Shown here: piece after piece, positions 1-11,552 of the stretch | How positions within the stretch are numbered: the stretch's first letter is position 1 | Layout of the letters: the number at the start of each line of letters is the position of its first letter | Assembly: GCA_001986395.2 (NCBI GenBank) | Contig: MQVO02000039.1 | Span: 124,001-188,000, forward strand | From: Irpex lacteus | Lineage: Eukaryota > Basidiomycota > Agaricomycetes > Polyporales > Irpicaceae | Reading direction: 5' to 3' | DNA length: 64,000 nucleotides | The notes under the pieces: model-generated | Seen by the model: the letters and a program-made list of their open reading frames with translations, nothing else | Told to the model about the DNA's origin: nothing | Database searches by the model: none | Program-made: the position numbers and the translations under genes

Positions 1-562
1 GAGAGGGGCACCAAGTGGGCACCATTCTTCAAACCGTTCGAGGTCGAAGAAGAGCGCGAACGAGTTCAACAACCCCTGTTATCTTTAAACCCGTTTCCAG
101 CTCTTAGGTAAGTATAGCTTGGCTCAAACGTCATTTTACTCACCAGAGTCCCGTTTCATGCAGTCCCACATCGGGCGCAACTACCACTAGTACCAAAGTG
201 GAGTCTGATAAACTTCTAGAACGACCTCCTCATTTGCCTGGCCAAACATCTTACTGTTACACATGGGAGGCATTCGCAGCATTGGCTACCGGATGGATCC
301 TGGCGACGGCAACGTTCACACTGTGTGGGAGAGTGAGGATGACCGTCGTAGGATCATAAAGGCTGGAGACTCACCGGACGGCGAGGTACGACAGATTAAT
401 GGAGATACGTATGGAAGAGAGCGAGAATATACGGAACAATTAAAGACTGGACCGTTGGAGTATGATATCTACCATGCCCGCATGCTCGTCCAGACTGAAA
501 GTGCACTGCGTGAGTGGTCTCTAGAAGAGGTCAACTGCAAAGACCGGTGTACTTCAGTCTGA
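1..562 (+). CDS. Partial gene at left edge, function unknown
   Basis: I do not recognise this gene. Open frame runs in from base 1 (reading ERGTKWAPFFKPFEVEEERE) to about 107, where a GTAAGT donor and a CAG acceptor near 163 define a probable short intron. A second open stretch follows (ESDKLLERPPHLPGQTSYCY, about 200-270). The frame that then stays open, to a stop at 562, is acidic and starts near 263 (GDGNVHTVWESEDD). The frames join only with a further intron or a frameshift, so the model is provisional. The 5' part lies outside the window. It could also be a decayed gene. Confidence is low because no domain motif is visible. Confidence 0.25.
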
Positions 563-2322
563 AGAGCCGGGGGTTTTGGTCATTTCGGAGACGTACTCGA
601 CAGCAGAGGTAAGGGACTAGGCCAGATGTTGAGTCGAAGGAAACATTCCGAGTCGCCCTGAGAGCTGTGACCCGGACGCTTGAGTCTCGGGACTGGTAAG
701 TGTGCTGACAGAAGTTGTTGTCCGACCAGATGCAATGGGCGTCAGCATATAGAACGTTGAACCAGGCTGACGATGGAGTAGCAAGAGTACGTAGAGTGTT
801 TGGGAGATTCGTGGTGTTGAAGTCGAAAGCTTGGCGGTATGACGCTGGTAGCAAGGCTGAAACGGGGTGACGATGATCAGAGTACGTAAGCAGCGTGGTA
901 TGATTTCACCCTAGAGCTACAAAACCTGCAGGCTCCTACCCAGCACTCCCTGGCGTCGTCCAATCTCACCAAAGTAGGTTATTCTTTATCTCAGTAGAAT
1001 TATCATCGCTTAGACTGCAGTTACACGTACTGTGTCTTGAAATACTCGTACACCACCGTAGCATACCCAATGTGTTGTGGGAAGGTCTCAAAGATCGTCA
1101 ACTGCACCCACCACATCGTTTATCAGCGTTCAGCTTCCTCCCAGGCAGCCGTCGAGCTTCGCTCGGTCGCTGTTAGCAGAACGATACTGTAGGTAGAGTC
1201 TCGAATGTGATGTCGTTTCAAAGCGTGCCGTCCTCGATAGCAATCTCTGTCAAGTTGACGGGCGGGTCTTGTAGGCATAAGTAGATGTTTGTGATGTATG
1301 GCTGTGGCGTCGCATAAGAGAATGAGATAAAGGATGAGCATGCCAATAGATAAACAGCAGTGTGAGAAGGGCGTGACGTACGACGTAGGTTCTGTGTAAC
1401 TCTCTCCAATGAGGTGCCATCGTCGAGTCATGAGCGCAGGAAGGCTTTGACCAGCGTGGAGAGGAAGCCGAACTAGACGAGATTATTGTGGACAGGATCT
1501 TCAGAAGTAACGTAGAGAATTGGTGAGCTGAATGCGGACTCACATAGTCGATGCCCATCTGATCTTTGTCGGGGATTACATGAATAACAGTGCATCAATG
1601 AGAAATCAAGGACTGAAAGGTGAGACGGACTGGATCCGCCCTGTACTGTGCCAAGCCCGACACCGCTAGTGACTCGGGAACATCAGTGGTTGAGACATGC
1701 ACAATATGAGAAAGAGCACAGAACGTACACAGGCTGGTCGATCCAGACATGATCCGCGGGTTTGTTCCAGCCATGTGTATTCGGGGACCGGTTGTCTGCG
1801 ACATGCAGGGGGGCTTTCTATGATGGATGGCTATGCGCATGGGTAACTTCGTTCGTATCGTAACGAATTGAGTTGAGTGGACATGCTTCGAATAAAAACC
1901 TCAACATACTCGATGAGCACGGGCTGCGTCATCGTCGTGAGTCTACATGCACCTTAATACCAAAATCATATGGCACTTACCCTCCATTCAATCAGAGACA
2001 GCACGGCTCCGTACTACCAGTGAACGGCTCGTGCTCCTTCTCGAATCCCCAGGCAAAGAGTGTGTCGTTTGGCTGGTTGAGCCTTCAAGCATACATTCTG
2101 GAGAACTTGGAAGTCTGTATGGGGTTGGACGGCGTCAGTGTTGAGCCTGGTACTAATTCGTCGGAGCGAATACTTTATAGCGGTACCAACAGTCGGATCA
2201 CGAATATCTACGGCCAAATTGAATGCCGGTGACCGTCATCATTGTAATTTCTAGTTGACATCACCCTCGCTCCAACCACTTCAAATCTTCGCTCGTCGAC
2301 TGTTGCGCCACTCTTAAGTAAC
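563..2322. other. Stretch without a supportable gene
   Basis: Only short open frames of 60 to 120 codons on both strands, overlapping each other and lacking recognisable motifs or consistent splice sites. I see no repeat or RNA gene here. It may contain the 3' part of the left-edge gene and the promoter of the JmjC gene that starts at 2323. Confidence 0.3.
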
Positions 2323-4798
2323 ATGGCAAAACGCCAGCAGCCATCGACAAGGGTTTCCCATACGCCACCGACCTGCTCCCGGTTGGAGATAGGTATACAA
2401 CTCTCGCTCCTATCTCAGGTTCTTGTCATAACTCATGGCAACCTTGTCACAGGTGTTCAGTCATACGCATGCTCGGACGAGTTTTGGGAACGAAACAAGC
2501 TTCGTCTACCGTCATTCTGCATTGGCTGCCTGTCTGATAGAGTGGAGGATGAGTGTCGGTTTGAAGGTACGAACAGCAGTCCTATATGACAGCTTTCGCT
2601 TTGTCGTGATGCTCAGCGCAGGTTTTCGAATCCTCAAGCACACATCTCAAGGCGTAGTCGAAGAAGATGGATTCTTCAAGGGCAATCAAGAGCCTGAGAG
2701 CTTCCCCTATCACAATCATGACGTGAGCCGTTGTACAACGGCGGATATTGCCTCGATCCGCGTAAGTCTGGAACGTCTCAACCGTTATTTACGCAGCCTT
2801 GCTAATAGCCTGCACCAAAGCACAAAGTTGCTTGCGCGCTGCTTCCCATGCTGAAGAAGGAAGCATCCGTAGTTGACTCAAGCGACTTTTTTTGGAAGTA
2901 CTCGGAGTTTGATCAGCTGGTCTCTTGTGGTAGGCAGAGACATCATGATCAGAGGTTCCCACGCAATATTCACTTGTGTTTTAGACTCGTGTGGACTCTA
3001 CATACTCTTCTCAACTTACTTTTGTCGGCACTGTGGTCAGGAACTATGCACAGACTGCCTTCCGCGGGCCGGCAGTACGTCACGGATCTCAGTCAATTGT
3101 GTATTAGGCTGACCACGCATTCCTGCAGATGAAAGTGAATTGCCTGCAAACTGCCCCCATGCCTTTATACCCGTATGTCGTAAACCTAAAGAGGAGCTGT
3201 CGTCCATTTTGCGAACCATTCAGGAGACCTGCTCTGCTAGCGAGTCCCCTTCTCCGCCGAAGACTTCTTCATCCGTATCGTTGAAAATGGCGGCCTGGAA
3301 TGAATATAACACAGTTCCCGAGCTCGACTCGAGTGACGAAACAGCTTTCCGATATCTGTTTAGTAGGCGCATCCCCATGCTCATAAATGTCTCGATGATA
3401 GTGGGCAATTGGAGCCCTGCTTATTGGCGTACTCGCCATGGGCACATGGAGGTGACTGTCGACATTGTCCCCCAACGGGGAGCCGCTCGTACAAAAGAAA
3501 TGAGGCTTGAAGAATTCTTGAACATGTTTGAGAATACAGAGAGAAAGGACGCAGTAAAATTATCAGTAAGTCTTTGCTAACTACGATAGTCGCTTGTTGA
3601 ACCATTTTCAGAACTTCCCGAATAATGCGGACTTCTATACTGCACTCCCCGATGAATGGCAACCGTTTCTCGAGACAATCCCGTTTTCTGATATCACCGG
3701 GCCCCGTGCAGTGTGGAATCTGGCATCTCACTATCCTTTGGGTATCCAAGGGCACAGATCTTTCAGACCTGATTTTGGTAAGCTTGTTCTGAGGTATGAT
3801 TAGCCTTAGGAAAGTTGATAAGATACACAACAGGTCCGAAGGTCTACTTTTCCGCTCCGAATCTCACTCGTGATTCGGCAAAGAAGGGATCCACCAGACT
3901 TCATTCGGACGTTTCCGATGCGCTAAACATATGTGTTTATGGAGACCAGGGAGCATCGTGGGTAGTTATTCATCATGAAGATCGTGCAAAGTTACGCTCT
4001 TGCCTGGAAAACATGTTTCGCCATGGGGGGAACGTGGACATTAGATACGATGGCGACCTACTCCACGAGCAGCGCGTGTTCTTGGAGAAACATCATATTC
4101 AGACATTACGTGATGCAGGAGTCCGTGTCTACGAATTCCTCCAGGCCGTTGGTCAGGCCGTCTGTGTCCCAGCGGGCTGGCCCCACCAGGTAAGGCTTGC
4201 GTGACATGAACGTATCAAGTACCTACTGAAGATTGTATTTAGGTGGATAATCGTGGTAGCTGCATCAAGCTGGCTACAGATTGGGTACATGTCGATTCCA
4301 TTGGTCTCTGCCAAGAACTACTGCCCGAGATGATGGAGCAGCTCCATGTTGACAAGATTCAAATCCCTCAGCTGTTATGGCATGCGTGGCATTCATTGTC
4401 TGAGATGTACTTACAATCCACCACCCGCGACAGTCAAAAGGAGCAACTAATACGTAGCATACGTCGCAAGAACCCTGCCACTATTTCTATGAAGAATAAG
4501 AAGAAACCCGGGAAAACCGATGGCACCCTCTACTGCCCTCACGTGAATTGCCAGCAAGTCGTGAAACATCGAAAAGTCTTTGACAGGAACGGACTCATCT
4601 GTCATCTGTATGTGCTGTTCTGCGATGACATACATGCTTATTATATTGATTTATTTGAATAGTGAAAATGGCCATGGTATCTTATTCGATGATCGGAAGC
4701 GGCTTCTGCGCGACGAAATCCAGGACTCTGATTGGGAGGAGCGCATACGCACAGGGATAGTTGCCGCGGAGTTGAGGAAGTCAGAAAGAGGTGGCTGA
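2323..4798 (+). CDS. KDM3-like JmjC-domain protein (probable histone demethylase)
   Basis: Probable Fe(II)/2-oxoglutarate-dependent histone lysine demethylase of the KDM3/JHDM2 type, acting in the nucleus. Splicing join(2323-2392, 2453-2566, 2622-2761, 2821-2929, 2985-3074, 3129-3565, 3612-3777, 3834-4189, 4243-4607, 4663-4798) gives one open frame of 660 codons; all nine introns are GT-AG and 46-60 nt long. An N-terminal cysteine cluster (FCIGCLSDRVEDECRFEG) is followed by a KDM3-type zinc finger (SCDSCGLYILFSTYFCRHCG, then ELCTDC). The JmjC domain carries the metal triad H-x-D in STRLHSDVSDALN and the distal His in AGWPHQVDN, and the KDM3 hallmark CIKLATDWV. The tail adds a C2H2-like finger (CPHVNC ... 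HLENGH), the last part spliced at 4607/4663. First intron 2393-2452 is 60 nt without a stop, so it could be retained. Substrate residue is not deducible from sequence. Confidence 0.85.
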
Positions 4799-4964
4799 CA
4801 GACAAGGGGTTTATGCTTGTACGCGCCGACAAAGAATACATACTGCACAATATATCACTTCGGAAATATCTATTTGACTATCCAATCTGAAGCTGCGCAA
4901 CGGTTTTGCATCACTGAGCAATCAATACTCTCTAAGTAAGCCCATCAGCAACTTGCGATTCAGC

Positions 4965-5005
4965 TCGAGTTTGATACTCGACTCGACTCGTTTTCCGAGC
5001 GTGCT
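4965..5005. repeat. Short CGACT/CGAGT-rich remnant
   Basis: Contains ACTCGACTCGACTCGTTTTC and flanking CGAG motifs, very like the right arm of the foldback element near 44.62 kb (ACTCGACTCGACTCGTTTTA). Most likely a fragment of the same repeat family; too short to show ends or a target duplication. Confidence 0.5.
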
Positions 5006-5103
5006 GTCATCTTGAATGTACCTTCTTTACGGGCTCGTGAAACTGAGTTGATCCAATCCGAGAAACTGGACCAACCACCCGCAAAGCACCGCATAACATG
5101 CTC

Positions 5104-7751
5104 CTACATCAGCGCAACTCGTCGGTGAGCCCATACTCCACGTTTTGAGATACAGATATAGATCGGAATCTCCTCAAGCTGCTGTACACGATTTCCTTCG
5201 GCATCACGGATGATTTTATCTGGATAAAACAAAGCATTGCATCTGCTGCAGTTTGCAACGCAAAGCTCTACCCGCGACCATTGAAGATTCTCGTCAAGAA
5301 GAGTAACAGTATTGATACCCCTTTCTTTGTCCAACGGAAGGGTACGACGCTGAACGTTTTCTCCGCAGCGGAGTGAATATCAAGTGCGGCAGAAGCAGGA
5401 GGCTTCCAAAAGAAATCGGGGACGGTTGTGGATTGCTGCACTGCAGCTTGGGTCCCGGTAGCGTTGGCCTCAGCAGGTTTGGAAAAGAAGGATAGATTAC
5501 AAGCCGGAGTGAATGGAGCACTAGATTGCGTGGCCGCTGCAGGCGTGTAGGCAGGTTTAGCAAAGGAGAACGGATTGAGGGCTGGAAGGGGAGGTGGGGC
5601 TGACCACACCACGACGTTAGGCTGCTCGGTGGTCTGCGCTGGAGCGAATGTCAACGAGAAGGGTGCCATAGAAGGCTTCATCGCTTCCTGTGCCCTTTCA
5701 GGGGAAAAAGGGATAGTCAAAGCCGGTAAATCCGATGTCGATAGTTTGGCCGTTGCAGGAGTGTCGATTTTTGAATCAACCGGTATGGTGAAAGAGATCC
5801 GGTTTGTAGAGGTTGTGGCAGGTGCGTTGGCGAAAGCCGCAGGGGGCTGTTGGGAGGGGCCTGATCCGTTGCCCAGGAGCAGAGTCGGGGTAGATTCCAG
5901 AAGCGCACCCGTTTGCCTCTTCATGGCGTTGACAGGCTCTTCCTTCTTCGACAGATGTGCCAGCGACAATGCTTCACGTTCCTGTTTCTCCCACTTAGAG
6001 AAGGTTTGAGTAGCACGAAGGTTCGAATTGCCTACTAGGTCGACCGGACCAATCGACTGGATGGCCGAGACACGCCGGATCGGAAAACTGTTGACAGGGT
6101 TGACCCGTGTACCATTGGGTGTCAAGGACTGCTTGAGGTTCCTGCCATTGGGCGCAATCACATTCTTAGCGGAAGAAGAAGGGTAAAGCAAGGCTTTGCC
6201 CTTAGTAGGCGACTTTAAGTAGCCATTAGGTGTACTGATATGGACATAATGAGATAATAGCGTACCGAAACCTCAGAGGAGCTGTTCACATCTGAATTAC
6301 ACGCGGAGCTTGAGATAGGAGGCTCCCAGATCTCTTGCTGTTCCTTTGCAAGCGTGTGCTCCTCCTCAGTGAGCCATTCCTGAACATATACCTCATAGCC
6401 AACACTCCGATCCGGATGCACAGAGTCCTTCGGCTACAACACAGGCAAAATTAGTGAAATTCCTAGACCAAGGTTGCAAAAGGATCTCACCATGTGAAAT
6501 GCCTCAGGCTGCTGAAGGCTCCTAACATTCGCGCGACGCAGACGCTGGCCGTTGGGGCCCACCTTGTACCAAATACCACCAGACTGCCATTCCTCGCCAA
6601 TCGATGGTCCTTCACACAGAGCGAATCTGACCCGCTTTCCCCGGATATGTCTCGCCGCAAGTTGGGCTGGGGAGTCCGACCCACTGTCTGTGGAGCTGAC
6701 CTTGGCACGTCCACGCTTTCTACCACCAGCATGTCCATCAGCAGCTGCAGTTGAGCCTGCTTCTGCAAGATGGAGTTTCTGCCTGCGCACGGTCGCAGCC
6801 GACATAAAGCCACGCTCAATAGAATTCTGGCGTGCACGTTTATTGCTACGATCACCATGCTTCGTCTCAAAGCCTTCACCTGAATCTGCATCGGCTGTAC
6901 GTTTTGGCCCTCGAGCCACCGGCGGCGTTGATGCATGACCTGCGTCCACTTCCATGTAAATATCCGAAGCTGCCTCATCCCAATCAACGGGCTACTCACC
7001 ATTCACTGAATTAACGTATCGGCGAAGATCTGCTGCCCCTGTGGGTGCGGTTCTACTGTCAACCTGCTGTCCTTTTGGCAAGCCTCAAGAACCAGAATGA
7101 GGATGGCGCATGGCACTTGACTAAGGAACTCACCGGCGGCGGCTCGTCGCTGTCTCTTGATATGTTGTTGAGGTGCAGTTTGTGAGCCAGAAGAGGCGTC
7201 ATTGTTTACCGATGATGGGGTTGGCCCTCGAGCCACAGGCGGTGTTGATCCATCACCTGCATCCACTTCCATGTAAATATCAGACGCTGCCTCATCCCAA
7301 TCAAAGGGCTACTCACCATTTAATGAATTGACATACAGACGAAGATCCGCTGCCCCTGTGGGCGCGGTTCTATCGGGAATACGCTGTGATTCTACGTAGC
7401 TAGGACTTCTTGATGGGACAAATGTTACACCATTGTCAACCTGCTGTCCTTTTGGCAAGCCTGGAGAACCAGAATGAGGATCGCGGATTGAATTTGACGC
7501 AGGAACTCACCGATAGCGGCTCGTCGTTGTCTCTGGATATGTCGTTGAGGCGCAGTTTGTGAGCCATAGGAGGCGCCATTGTGTACCGATGACGGGAAGC
7601 TTTTTTTGGAGCCTTGTTTCAGGTGCGCCCCCCTAGCCGCAGCAAATGCTACGGCGAATGGCCTGCAGTCGTGATCTGGGATGCCATATCGTCTACGGAG
7701 ATTTCTGGAGAGAGAAGGCGAGACGATGAGGTCTACAGCCTGAGGGTGCAT
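5104..7751 (-). CDS. Conserved-looking, low-complexity, probably nuclear protein of unknown function
   Basis: I do not recognise the family. Reading on the minus strand from an ATG at 7751 (MHPQAVDLIVSPSLSRNLRR), several exons with basic KR-rich stretches (RQRRAA, NKRARQ, GGRKRGRAK) suggest nuclear location. A central block, IWYKVGPNGQRLRRANVRSL, leads by splicing into KDSVHPDRSVGYEVYVQEWL, then EVS joins SPTKGKALLYPSSS across an intron near 6192-6245. The long C-terminal exon (about 5330-6191) is Pro/Ala/Ser/Thr-rich with repeated F-x-KP motifs (FSFAKPA, FFSKPA, FFWKPPAS), reminiscent of nucleoporin-like disordered tails. A terminal Cys-rich piece (CVANCSRCNALFYPD, ending 5104) lies in another frame; I could not find a clean intron joining it, so the 3' end may be a separate exon or a frameshift. 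Two tandem exon copies lie at 6.9-7.6 kb. Confidence 0.55.
6900..7600 (-). repeat. Tandem duplication of an exon-intron-exon unit inside the preceding gene
   Basis: Units at about 6900-7219 and 7220-7600 align throughout, introns included. Both encode RTAPTGAADLR-x-YVNS, an intron starting GTGAGTAGCCC, YMEVDAG..STPPVARGP and SQTAPQ-x-HI-x-RQRRAA. The upstream unit (in gene direction) has about 60 extra coding bases, 7377-7436, encoding NGVTFVPSRSPSYVESQRIP, absent from the other. The difference keeps frame, so both units may be used. Confidence 0.75.
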
Positions 7752-7767
7752 GCCATACAGCAAAAAC

Positions 7768-7956
7768 TTACTTGCGATATTTCTTGTCCCTGAGTTGAGT
7801 ATAGAATGTGTGTAGGAAGGATAAGGTCAGGCCCAATGAAACAGTGATGAGAATATAGTACAGCAAATCAGAAAAGGCCAAGCCCTCCCAGGTCTCGTGT
7901 GCACCGTGTTGAGCGCCGTGTGGTTGTCCGCTGAGGATTTTTGAGGTGTCCTCCAT
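7768..7956 (-). CDS. Small single-pass membrane protein, copy 1
   Basis: A 62-codon open frame from ATG at 7956 (MEDTSKILSGQPHGAQHGAH) with one hydrophobic segment (LLYYILITVSLGLTLSFLHT) and a short basic tail. Function not recognised. Its sequence is nearly identical to the frame at 36991-37191; the visible coding difference is His versus Arg in SFL(H/R)TF, plus the last residues, because the duplicated block ends inside the gene. This copy therefore has a truncated, altered C-terminus (KKYRK) and sits directly upstream of the minus-strand gene starting at 7751. The presence of two copies keeping the frame argues for a real gene, but the 37-kb copy is more likely the complete one. Confidence 0.45.
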   Translation of the reverse strand: MEDTSKILSGQPHGAQHGAHETWEGLAFSDLLYYILITVSLGLTLSFLHTFYTQLRDKKYRK

Positions 7957-8109
7957 GTTCAAGTTGTGCTATGCAGCGGTGTAGGAGAGAAAGATGACCT
8001 CGCGTCGTGACGGCGCAGGCCATATAACTAGCGGAGTTTGTAAAGCCATGATAGACGTTCATATCCGGTTTTTGGAGCTACTGCCGATTTCAAAACGACA
8101 GGCCCGTAC
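7778..8109. repeat. 332-bp duplicated block, copy 1
   Basis: Matches 37013-37344 over its full length in the same orientation, starting TATTTCTTGTCCCTG and ending CGACAGGCCCGTAC, with a single substitution noticed by eye (T/C in GTGTGTAGG/GTGCGTAGG). Sequences diverge abruptly on both sides. It contains the small membrane-protein ORF and about 150 bp upstream of it. Confidence 0.9.
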
Positions 8110-8400
8110 AGTATAGGACGGGTCCTTGTCCCAACACTTTGGACTCGTATTTTAATCGAGCTATATCAGAATTAGCACTTGTTTTATTTCACCATTGGTC
8201 ATTCAATGCTTAGAAGAACCTACACAAATATTATCAAGACAATCCGACAGTGGTATCGTGCTGGTATGTCAGAAGTGATGGACGGCGCAATTGTCACGTT
8301 TACCACTCCTCGTCCCAGAGAAACATACCATATTAGGACAATGATAGTCACATTTGTGATCGAGCGCCCAGTCACTTCGTCACAACATAACACTGAATTC
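8110..8400. other. Short intergenic stretch
   Basis: No supportable gene or repeat seen. It lies downstream of the broken minus-strand gene at 8401-9829. Confidence 0.3.
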
Positions 8401-9829
8401 TTAAGTACATAATATACACATCACTAGCCACTCGCGATCATCGTCGTCGTCGCTATCGTCGTCGTCACTGTCACTCCCCTCTTCCTCACAAGCTACCGGT
8501 CTCAGATTCAACTTCGGCTTCAGTGCTCTAGTAGGCTTCTTCGGCCATCGCGACTTCGGAAGCCCCTCCTCCGCCAGCTGCTCGCACTTCGAGGTCCAAA
8601 CTGCAATGTTCGTTTCATGAGCCGACTTGATCGCCTCCCATTCTGCGTCAACCACCGCTTTCGTCACCTTCTTCGCCTTGCGCTTAGCATCTCTAGTACG
8701 TCTCTTTTGCTTCTTGTCCTCTATTCTCATTTCCTGATCGTGCTCCATTGTCTCTAAGGTTGCAACAATACCCTCCTCCACGAAACCTACGGATTGATGT
8801 GGCTACAAGCGAACGCGGGCGCGTTTTCTTATCGATGTGTGCCCCAGCAACGAAAGAAATCGAGTTTGAGCATGGGGCACGCTGGTCACTGGACTGCCAG
8901 CCAAAATCAGCGTGCCCCATGTAAATTTAAAGCCACTGATTTCGTCTGGGCCACGCCCGATGCATATCTGCCATCAGACAGGCTCGCCTACGCTCGCTTC
9001 GCGCCGCCCATAGGCGGACGGGCGATATTCTGCGTATTGCTACCTCAAACCCTCTCATATCTACCATTTAACGTTCTCAGACAGTAGATCAGCAGTAAAA
9101 TTAATCTTTCAAAGATTATTTTTTTGCTTTGGGCTGCAGGATGACTCGAACGGCGTATGTCTTGTGTTTATGAATGATAATTGCCTTAAAAGGCAGTCAA
9201 AGTGCGAAACTCCAAACCTTGAGACACAGCTCATTATACCGCGTTCAGTGCTCATTATTGTCTGGTCCACTCAGAGTAAGTGGGGGCACCCGTGATAGCA
9301 AGCTTTGAACCCAACCTTGACCATTTGATAGATTATTGTCATGCTCCTCGTCGCTCATCATTCGAGCACCAAACAATTCTGCCAGCGTCGCAGAACCGAT
9401 AGCCTCAAGGTAAGCCTCACGTTCCTGTACTTCTTGCCTCGCATCGACCTTCGACTGCTTTTCAGCCTGTTTTGCAGCAGCAGCTTCTTTGATCTGAGCC
9501 TGTGTTCGTTTTGCTACACCGGCGGACTGGGCCGGATGGGGGTCATTGGATCGACGTGTGCCGTAAGAATGCTGGGCTTCTGGGGCTGAAGCGGGTGAAA
9601 GTCCTGGGACATGCTGGTTCGTGTTATCCGGAGAACTTGCAGTGGCTGCGGTTGTTAACGTTGACCTTTTGGTACCTGTGGGGCGTTTGGCAGGTGGCTT
9701 CTCAGAAGCACTGCCTGTTCTTCCTCGCTTCCTCTGGCGTTGAGTCACTGGGGGTTGGAGTACAGGTGGCTCAGATCCGTCATGGGGGACGGAGTGGGCC
9801 TGAGACCGTGTTTGACGACGAGCAGCCAT
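8401..9829 (-). pseudogene. Gene divergent from the Plavaka transposase, split by repeat X
   Basis: Two minus-strand open segments look like halves of one gene: the N-terminal part from ATG at 9829 (MAARRQTRSQAHSVPHDGSE), basic and Ala/Lys-rich with a coiled-coil-like stretch (KEAAAAKQAEKQSKVDARQE), and a C-terminal part at 8401-8781 that is also Lys/Glu-rich (EDKKQKRRTRDAKRKAKK) and ends in an Asp/Ser tract. The 470-bp repeat X (8780-9249) lies exactly between them and supplies the stop after SGPDNNEH. Codon phase is not restored by simply removing the repeat, and no target duplication is evident. The start is 167 bp from, and divergent to, the Plavaka transposase start at 9997, so it could be a second gene of that element. 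Family not recognised. Confidence 0.5.
8780..9249. repeat. Dispersed repeat X, uninterrupted copy
   Basis: About 470 bp, from ACGAAACCTACGG to CCGCGTTCAGT. The same sequence occurs at 23653-23786 plus 33854-34197, where a hAT element splits it. It contains a 14-bp perfect inverted repeat (CATGGGGCACGCTG ... CAGCGTGCCCCATG), a short AATCTTT/AAAGATT palindrome, and on the minus strand GTTCGAGTC, which resembles a tRNA-type B box. There are no clear terminal inverted repeats and no protein-coding capacity. Could be a SINE or a MITE; class unresolved. Confidence 0.8.
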
Positions 9830-9996
9830 GTCTACAGCAACAAGGGCGATTGTGGGATCCGCGACGCAGAATACTTTGCGCGAGTGGAGGTGAGTCAGCG
9901 GCTTATTTCGGAAATGCGCTACAAACAGTGCAATACACTTGCCAGGTCATCGCTGCTTTCTTCACGCATGCTAAGTCCCACAGACACTATAGCAGA
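9830..9996. promoter_or_regulatory. Putative bidirectional promoter
   Basis: The 167-bp gap separates divergent ATGs at 9829 (minus) and 9997 (plus). Any promoter for the two genes of the presumed Plavaka element must lie here or overlap the first exons. No specific motif is claimed. Confidence 0.3.
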
Positions 9997-11552
9997 ATGG
10001 CGATCAGGTGCTCCGACTGCCCCCTCACCTTCAAGACACAAAGATCACTCAAGATACACTGGAACCGCCTTCATGCACGCCCCCTTCCCCTACGGAATGA
10101 CTCTACATACCGTTATCATCCACATTTAACAGGTACCTGCGCTCATGAAGTAAAACGAAGTAAAAGCTACTAACATATGGCTATCAACGAACGTAGCTCG
10201 GCCATGTGATGACGAAGGTCACTTTCTCCCCCCAGATTCTCCGCCTCCACCCAGACCTCTTGAAGAAGACTGGTTCCCATTCGAATCACGGTCCTCGTTC
10301 GAAACCGCAGAGTTTGTTTTCGAGAAGGTCGAGATGTCGAAAGGAGAAATCGACCGGTTGCTTCAGATATGGGCCGCACATGACATCGAACTAGGGCGGG
10401 AACCACACACCCCATACAAGTCACATAAAGACCTATTCGAAACGATTGACATCATCGATGTCACGGATCTCTCCTGGCAGGCATTCAACGTTAAGTATAT
10501 TGGGGAAGTTGATGATCACTCACCATCTTGGAAACGTGAAACGTATACTGTCTATACCCGCAGCACACTTGACGTTCTTCGCTCTATGCTGCAGAACCCA
10601 CAATTTGACGGTCATTTTGATTATCGCCCTTTCGAAGAGTACGTGGGACCGAATAAGCGTCAGTGGAGCAACCTCATGTCGGGCACTTGGGCGTGGAAGC
10701 AGGCGGTAAGTCGAATGACGATTCAAACAGATACCCGCAAACGATACTACTATTAACATGGGAATTGTCCAAGTCAATAATCGCCGAAGATCCAACAATG
10801 CATGGCGCTATGCTATGTCCTGTCATCGGTGGCGCTGACAAGACAACAGTCTCGGTTGCCACTGGTCATATCGAGTATCATCCCGTGTACACCTCTTGTG
10901 GCAACCTTACGAACACCATGAGGCGAGCGCACCGTGAGTCCGTTGAACCGACTGCATTCCTCGCTATACCCAAAGGTATCATCTCACTTCATTGAAGTTA
11001 CTTGTCTTTGAGAGACGAATGCTGAATGGCACCCATTATCCAGCTTCGCGAGAGCATGACGATGATGACGTGTTTCGTCTCTTCAAGAAGCAGTTGTACC
11101 ACGCCTCGCTAGCAAAAATCTACGAACCTCTCAGAGAAGGCATGTCCATACCTCAGGTGATGCTTTGCCCCGATGGGCATTACCGTCGAGTTATCTTCGA
11201 ACTTGGTCCCTTTATTGCCGACTATCCGGAGCAAGTGATGTTAGCAGGAATAGTGCAAGGCTGGTGCCCCAAGTACGTGTGCTATTTAATCATACGGCTA
11301 CACAGAAATTGACCACATCTTAGGTGTTTGGCTCCAAGTCATCGACTGGACAACATCGATAGACCTCGCTTTCGGGATGCCTCCGAAGCAATGCGAGAGT
11401 TCTTCAACGATGAAGTCTTATGGGATGTATTTGGGCTTGCGCCAGGGGTGGTGGTGAGTATTCCTCCCCCCGGTCTCCCCCGCAATGCCAGTGCTAACAT
11501 AAGAGTACAGCTCATAGGCGAGGGTGACAGCCGCTCCTGAGTATAGATCAAG

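Noticed and set aside
7740..7800. Fusion by splicing of the small membrane protein to the downstream minus-strand gene
   Set aside because: A GTAAGT...CAG pair exists, but the intron would be only about 32 nt and the join reads straight into a stop.
9050..9240. tRNA gene suggested by a GTTCGAGTC box on the minus strand of repeat X
   Set aside because: The flanking bases do not form a T-stem and no cloverleaf could be drawn, so only a SINE-like origin is mentioned.
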